This document shows, piece after piece, positions 31,575 through 34,944 of a stretch of 34,944 nt of DNA. This stretch comes from a virus. The notes under the pieces are model-generated. The model searched no databases, was not told the DNA's origin, and saw only the letters and a list, made by a program, of their open reading frames with translations. The stretch's first letter is position 1. Each line of letters begins with the position of its first letter. The translations under genes were made by a program, and so were the position numbers. The stretch is taken from the IMG/VR virus record IMGVR_UViG_3300035010_000017, positions 1 through 34,944 of that record; one strand, written 5' to 3'.

Positions 31575-32445
31575 GGGACATTTCCCCCGTTGCCATGTCG
31601 ATCACGACGTCATCGTTTGCGCCGTACTCGTTCGCCAGCTTCCGCCAGTACTCAGAGCTGCGCAGGTTCTTGACCTTTTCGGCGCTCTCCCGCTCCACCT
31701 GACGCTGCAGCAATTCAATGCGCTGGCGGAGCCCTTCGATGACGTTGGCGAAACCACCGCGCTCGTATTCCACGACCATATCGTCGTACTTGGCCACTGT
31801 CCGCCGGAGCTCTGCGATCTCTTCGTCTTGTGCCGCGATGGTATTCCGCAGATCTTCCAACCCATCAGCGTCTGTTTCGGCTATCGGGGTGGTAGCGCGC
31901 TGGGCGCGGCGCTCATCACCGGCGGCAATATGCTGCTGTATTTCAGGTGGCAGGTTGCTGGCCACTTCCTGCCGGCGCTGCTCGTCTGCCTTCTGCGCCT
32001 CAATCGGCACTGAGCGGGCCGATGCCGCAACGGCCTTGATCGCAGTTTCCGGGCGCTCGCCGCTGTCCACGCGCTGCCTGACTGCTGCCACGGACGCAGG
32101 CAGATCGGTCTTTAGCGCCTGCACGTCACGGTGTGAAATGTCCAACGCGCTAGACAATTTGACGCCGCCGAATATCGCATCCGTGACCTTGGCCTGGTCG
32201 ATCAGCTGGTAGGCGCGTGATCGGACAATTCCCCAGCGAGCATCGCAATACGCTTCGAACGTCTTGTGTTTAGCCCGGTAAAGTTTGCCGTCGCGGATCT
32301 CGGTGAGCGCCCGGCCCACCTCAGTAAAAACGGCCACGCCGCGCTCGATGACCGCCTCGCAGCGGGCAAGGTGGGTGGCCTCATCTGGCTTCAGTGCGTC
32401 TGGCAAAGCTCCGCCGCTAACGATCTTGTCGCGCCGCATGTTCAA
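31567..32445 (-). CDS. DUF3102/ParB-like early protein with C-terminal coiled coil
   Basis: A protein of about 292 residues. Residues about 20-100 carry HLARCEAVIERGVAVFTEVGRAL, then YRAKHKTFEAYCDARWGIVRSRAYQLIDQAKVTDAI (in parts), a segment with helix-turn-helix character found in many phage and plasmid proteins annotated as DUF3102 or ParB-like. Residues about 190-270 are a coiled coil (EEIAELRRTVAKYDDM; RQRIELLQRQVERESAEKV). It probably binds DNA and may organise replication or partition. The start could be TTG at 32445 (AAGGAA 4-5 bases upstream) or ATG at 32439 (10 bases). A 20-base element lies about 30 bases upstream. Confidence 0.7.
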   Translation of the reverse strand: MNMRRDKIVSGGALPDALKPDEATHLARCEAVIERGVAVFTEVGRALTEIRDGKLYRAKHKTFEAYCDARWGIVRSRAYQLIDQAKVTDAIFGGVKLSSALDISHRDVQALKTDLPASVAAVRQRVDSGERPETAIKAVAASARSVPIEAQKADEQRRQEVASNLPPEIQQHIAAGDERRAQRATTPIAETDADGLEDLRNTIAAQDEEIAELRRTVAKYDDMVVEYERGGFANVIEGLRQRIELLQRQVERESAEKVKNLRSSEYWRKLANEYGANDDVVIDMATGEMSRG

Positions 32446-32474
32446 TGATTTCCTTGGAACGGCGGGGGCCGGTT

Positions 32475-32494
32475 GTCCGACTAGCCTGCCCGAC
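32475..32494 (+). repeat. 20-base element, copy 2 (inverted match at 28221-28240)
   Basis: GTCCGACTAGCCTGCCCGAC on the plus strand, the exact reverse complement of 28221-28240. It lies in the 72-base space between the AlpA-like gene stop and the DUF3102-like gene start, so its direction relative to the downstream gene is opposite to that of copy 1. Confidence 0.85.
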
Positions 32495-32517
32495 CGTGAT
32501 AAGTTGGGGTTCAGAGC

Positions 32518-32721
32518 TTAGGCGGCGGCTGTTTCAGCGCGACGGGCTTTAGCGGCCTCAATGACGCCCACGATTTCCGAGCGCGGCCAACGCGAAAGAG
32601 CGCCCAGCTTTACGGGCTTCGGCACGGTGCCGTCAGCAACACGGCGCCAGAATGTGGGGACGCTCACTTGAAGGAACTTTGCGCCTTCTCGTGCGGTAAG
32701 AAGTGGATCGGTGGGTTCCAT
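32518..32721 (-). CDS. AlpA/excisionase-like HTH protein
   Basis: A 67-residue DNA-binding protein of the MerR-like HTH_17/AlpA group. It reads LLTAREGAKFLQVSVPTFWRRVADGTVPKPVKLGALSRWPRSEI (in parts), with the helix-turn-helix near residues 9-30 and the wing that follows it (KPVKLGALSRWPRSEI). Such proteins act as excisionases or as activators of integrase genes. It is close to the integrase, as expected, and may be autoregulated through the inverted repeat at 32730-32750, which lies 8 bases before its ATG. The C-terminus is an Ala/Arg-rich helix. Confidence 0.85.
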   Translation of the reverse strand: MEPTDPLLTAREGAKFLQVSVPTFWRRVADGTVPKPVKLGALSRWPRSEIVGVIEAAKARRAETAAA

Positions 32722-32729
32722 TGGCTCGC

Positions 32730-32750
32730 CTCGTATTCGGTTGATACGAG
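32730..32750. promoter_or_regulatory. Inverted repeat ahead of the AlpA-like gene
   Basis: CTCGTAT (32730-32736) and ATACGAG (32744-32750) are perfect 7-base arms around a 7-base spacer, 8 bases before the ATG of the AlpA-like gene. It could be an operator for that protein or an RNA hairpin near its ribosome binding site. Confidence 0.55.
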
Positions 32751-32823
32751 ACGAGTGCCAGATGATCTAGCTGAGTGGAACACTTGCAGAACAAGCATAA
32801 TTCAAACCAAGCTTCTGCGTGTA

Positions 32824-33747
32824 TTATGCGGGCAATTCTGCTTCAATTTGCTCTGGCGCTTTGGCTTGAATGTCCTCGCGCAAAGCTCGTTTCAGAGTGT
32901 CGATAGATGCTTGATGTCCGGAAGCACGATTAACTTGTTGCATCACCCGGGGCCAAGACATCCCCCCATGTCCCATTGGGAACAGCCTCCGATAAGTTGC
33001 CAACGTCTCAACACGAACGATTGGCGGGCGCCCAGCGGACGACGGCAAGTTCTGGTTTTCCCTGAGTGCTTCCTCTGCGAACACCTTTGGCCAATGATCC
33101 GCCACGTACTCGTTAGGCACGCATAAAGCCCAACCCTCAAATGGACGGAGTACATCTATTACGTCGGCATTTTCTTCTAATTCCGCCCGCGGCAGTTCGG
33201 CTCCCAATTCCCGAAGCTTCCGAACATAGTCTACGGCTGCAAGAGAAATCGTGTAGAAGCTGCGCTCATAGAAAAATGGTAAGTCCTGGTGGAAGATTTC
33301 ATAACCATGCTCGCGAGCCACTTTGAAAAGGCTCTGGTTCTTCTCTTTGGCCTCTGCCGCGATCTCGTCGAACGGGACGAGCACCAGATCGTACATCCTA
33401 TTGAAGTTCTTTGGTATCGGTGGAAGATCGGGTTTGTCCCGCACGATGTCTTCAAGCTGGGTGATACTTAGCTCCCAGAATTCGGTACGAGTTCGCAGCT
33501 CTCTCATATCGAACTTCAGCAGCACACCTGAGGGTGAGCAGATGTGGGCGTGTTTTTCGATCGACCTGAGGAAACTGTACTCGGCAAAATCCCACATAGT
33601 ATGTGTGCGGAGTATAATTTCCCCAAAGCGGGAGTCGTCGTCTCCCTCGTACCAAGAACTGATGTGCTTGATCAGTTTGTCCTGAAAATCCCAAGTTAGT
33701 CGGTTTTCTAAGTCTGATAGCGACGTGAAGCCTTGTGGGCAGAACAT
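32824..33747 (-). CDS. Unrecognised cargo gene between integrase and excisionase-like gene
   Basis: A 307-residue soluble protein that I cannot assign. The N-terminal half is aromatic and acidic (SSWYEGDDDSRFGEIILR; TMWDFAEYSFLRSIEKHAH), followed by PFDEIAAEAKEKN and the central part FYERSFYTISLAAVDYVRKL. The C-terminal 60 residues resemble a small DNA-binding module: SAGRPPIV, an arginine/aromatic helix TYRRLFPMG, and QASIDTLKRALREDIQ. It starts immediately after the integrase stop (TAGATG). Its GC is about 50-55 percent in the lines I counted by hand, below most of the prophage. The location between int and xis-like genes is a known site for immunity or defence cargo, which I infer only from position. 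Confidence 0.7.
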   Translation of the reverse strand: MFCPQGFTSLSDLENRLTWDFQDKLIKHISSWYEGDDDSRFGEIILRTHTMWDFAEYSFLRSIEKHAHICSPSGVLLKFDMRELRTRTEFWELSITQLEDIVRDKPDLPPIPKNFNRMYDLVLVPFDEIAAEAKEKNQSLFKVAREHGYEIFHQDLPFFYERSFYTISLAAVDYVRKLRELGAELPRAELEENADVIDVLRPFEGWALCVPNEYVADHWPKVFAEEALRENQNLPSSAGRPPIVRVETLATYRRLFPMGHGGMSWPRVMQQVNRASGHQASIDTLKRALREDIQAKAPEQIEAELPA

Positions 33748-34944
33748 CTACCTGGACCCTGTAAGTTGGAGTAAAGCGCCGTTCTGGCCAGTCGCATGGC
33801 GCGCCCAGCGCTCCACTAAGACGCGCCGCTGTTCGATGTAGTCTGTTCTGCGATATGCCCGCTCGACACTGCCACCGACGGTATGGCCAAGCATTGTTTC
33901 CGCCACTTCGTGTGGAGCATCAGTGGCCTCGGCTAGCCAGTCGCGCAGGCTGGAGCGGAACCCATGCGGTCGGGCTTCCAAACCGGCCCTCTCCATATGG
34001 CGCGCCATGGTAGCGTCCGAGATCACGCCCTTTTTGACGCTGGGGAATAGAAAGCCGTCTCGGGCATGGCGCCTAGCCAGGTCGACAACGGCTTGCGCTT
34101 CGGTGGACAGCGGGATCCGGAAATCAGTGGTCGCGCCTTTGCGGCCCTTCATCATTTCGGCGGGTATGGTCCACACGTCACCGTCGATCTGTTCTTCTCG
34201 CAAGAAGCGCAGCGGGCTGGATCGCGCGCCCGTAAGGATCAGCAGGCGCAGCGCGAGGTGAGTAAGTGTTGGTTCGGCGAGCGTAGAATAGAACCCCGGA
34301 ACTTCCTTCCATGGCAACGCCGGAATGTTCTCGGCCTGGTGCCGCTGCTTGCCGAGCAAGGCGCGAGCCTTATCGGTTACCTGGAGGTCCACATCGATGC
34401 CGAGGGCTGCAGCGTGCTTGAGGCAGATGCTCAGGCGGTTCATCGCCTTTCGTGCCGTGTCCGCTTTGGTGTGCCATAGAGGTGCCAGTAGATCGCGGAT
34501 GTCTTTCTGATCGATGTCTGCAACGGGCACGCCGCCCAACTTGGGCAAGACGTGCAGTTCCAAGGGGCTGAACCATCGGCCCGCGACCCCGTCCCCCTTG
34601 AGTTCCGCCTTCCGGCTCTCGAAGGCGTCGACGGCTATTTCACGTAGCAGATGCAGATTGCGTGCAGCCTCACGGCGCAGGCGCTCGCGCTCTTTGATCG
34701 GGTCAACGTTCTCCAATGCCATCGATCGCCAGCGCTGGGCGGCCGATCGGGCGTCCTTGAGCGACACGTCGGATAACGAGCCTAGGCCCATCTCGCGGCG
34801 CCGGCCATGGACGCTGAGGCGCAGCACCCATTGGGCCCCGCCATCGTCGCGCTTGTGTAGCCAAAGCCCACCACCATCAGCATGCTTACCAGGAGCAGCA
34901 GACTTAATGGTCAGAGCAGACAGTCTGTGCAGTTCACGCGCCAT
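33748..34944 (-). CDS. Tyrosine integrase, P4 family
   Basis: A 398-residue integrase. Residues about 8-100 are the P4-type arm-binding region (DUF4102) with LTIKSAAPGKHADGGGLWL and DPIKERERLRREAARN. The core-binding part is about 105-190. The catalytic domain holds R241 (TGARSSPLRFL), K266 (MKGRKG), H327 and R330 (PHGFRSSLRDW), H354 (LGHT) and nucleophile Y364 (ERAYRRTDY). It directs site-specific integration and excision, often at a tRNA gene. The ATG is the last three bases of the window and fits the usual P4 N-terminus, so the gene seems complete. Unlike many prophages, it points in the same direction as the structural genes. Confidence 0.95.
   Translation of the reverse strand: MARELHRLSALTIKSAAPGKHADGGGLWLHKRDDGGAQWVLRLSVHGRRREMGLGSLSDVSLKDARSAAQRWRSMALENVDPIKERERLRREAARNLHLLREIAVDAFESRKAELKGDGVAGRWFSPLELHVLPKLGGVPVADIDQKDIRDLLAPLWHTKADTARKAMNRLSICLKHAAALGIDVDLQVTDKARALLGKQRHQAENIPALPWKEVPGFYSTLAEPTLTHLALRLLILTGARSSPLRFLREEQIDGDVWTIPAEMMKGRKGATTDFRIPLSTEAQAVVDLARRHARDGFLFPSVKKGVISDATMARHMERAGLEARPHGFRSSLRDWLAEATDAPHEVAETMLGHTVGGSVERAYRRTDYIEQRRVLVERWARHATGQNGALLQLTGSR

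Noticed and set aside
1-34944. Gene transfer agent instead of a prophage
   Set aside because: The window has a full integrase, an excisionase-like gene, a replication module and HNH/small terminase genes, which gene transfer agent clusters lack.
1-34944. tRNA genes, CRISPR arrays or insertion sequences
   Set aside because: I saw no cloverleaf with CCA-type end, no regularly spaced direct repeats outside the fibre coding repeats, and no transposase or terminal inverted repeats.

Overview
The window is most of a prophage of the HK97-fold, siphovirus-like type, read almost entirely from right to left on the minus strand. It starts with a tyrosine integrase at the right edge and ends with lysis genes at the left edge. 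The likely host is an alphaproteobacterium, probably of the Hyphomicrobiales. This rests on the P4-type integrase, the GH19 endolysin, a DUF6456-like late-position gene, GHNGGPP-type phage proteins and moderately high GC; no host gene is present to confirm it. Neither attachment site is inside the window.

Right end, early region (about 27.3-34.9 kb): integrase, an unrecognised lower-GC cargo gene, an AlpA/excisionase-like HTH protein, then a tightly overlapping operon of a DUF3102/ParB-like protein, a small TubC-N-like protein, an SF2 helicase with a zinc ribbon, and a Toprim primase-like protein. A gap of about 550 bases follows. It carries a good promoter, a 20-base element found elsewhere only as an inverted copy 4.2 kb away, and a hairpin covering the ribosome binding site of the DUF6456-like gene. 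That gene sits where lambda-like phages keep their late regulator, and an intrinsic terminator lies just after it.

Packaging and head (about 17-26.8 kb): HNH endonuclease, P27-type small terminase, large terminase, portal, ClpP-like prohead protease, major capsid protein, connector, head closure, HK97-gp10-like neck protein and tail terminator. Two plus-strand genes of lower GC, a secreted protein and a GvpU-family protein, are wedged between HNH and small terminase and look like morons.

Tail (about 2.5-17 kb): tail tube protein, small conserved proteins, tail assembly chaperones gpG and gpGT joined by a textbook programmed -1 frameshift, a 1344-residue tape measure protein, tail tip and fibre proteins with strict 10-residue repeats, a DUF1566 lectin-like receptor-binding candidate and a DUF4376 protein. 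Two more small plus-strand genes flank the tape measure gene.

Left end, lysis (1-2.5 kb): a tiny tail-anchored protein with a phospholipase-A2-like CCxxHD motif, an intrinsic terminator, a GH19 endolysin with a C-terminal membrane anchor, and four small membrane proteins including holin candidates. Two intrinsic terminators face the direction of late transcription, which suggests late expression depends on antitermination or internal promoters. No CI-like repressor, tRNA, CRISPR array or insertion sequence was recognised.
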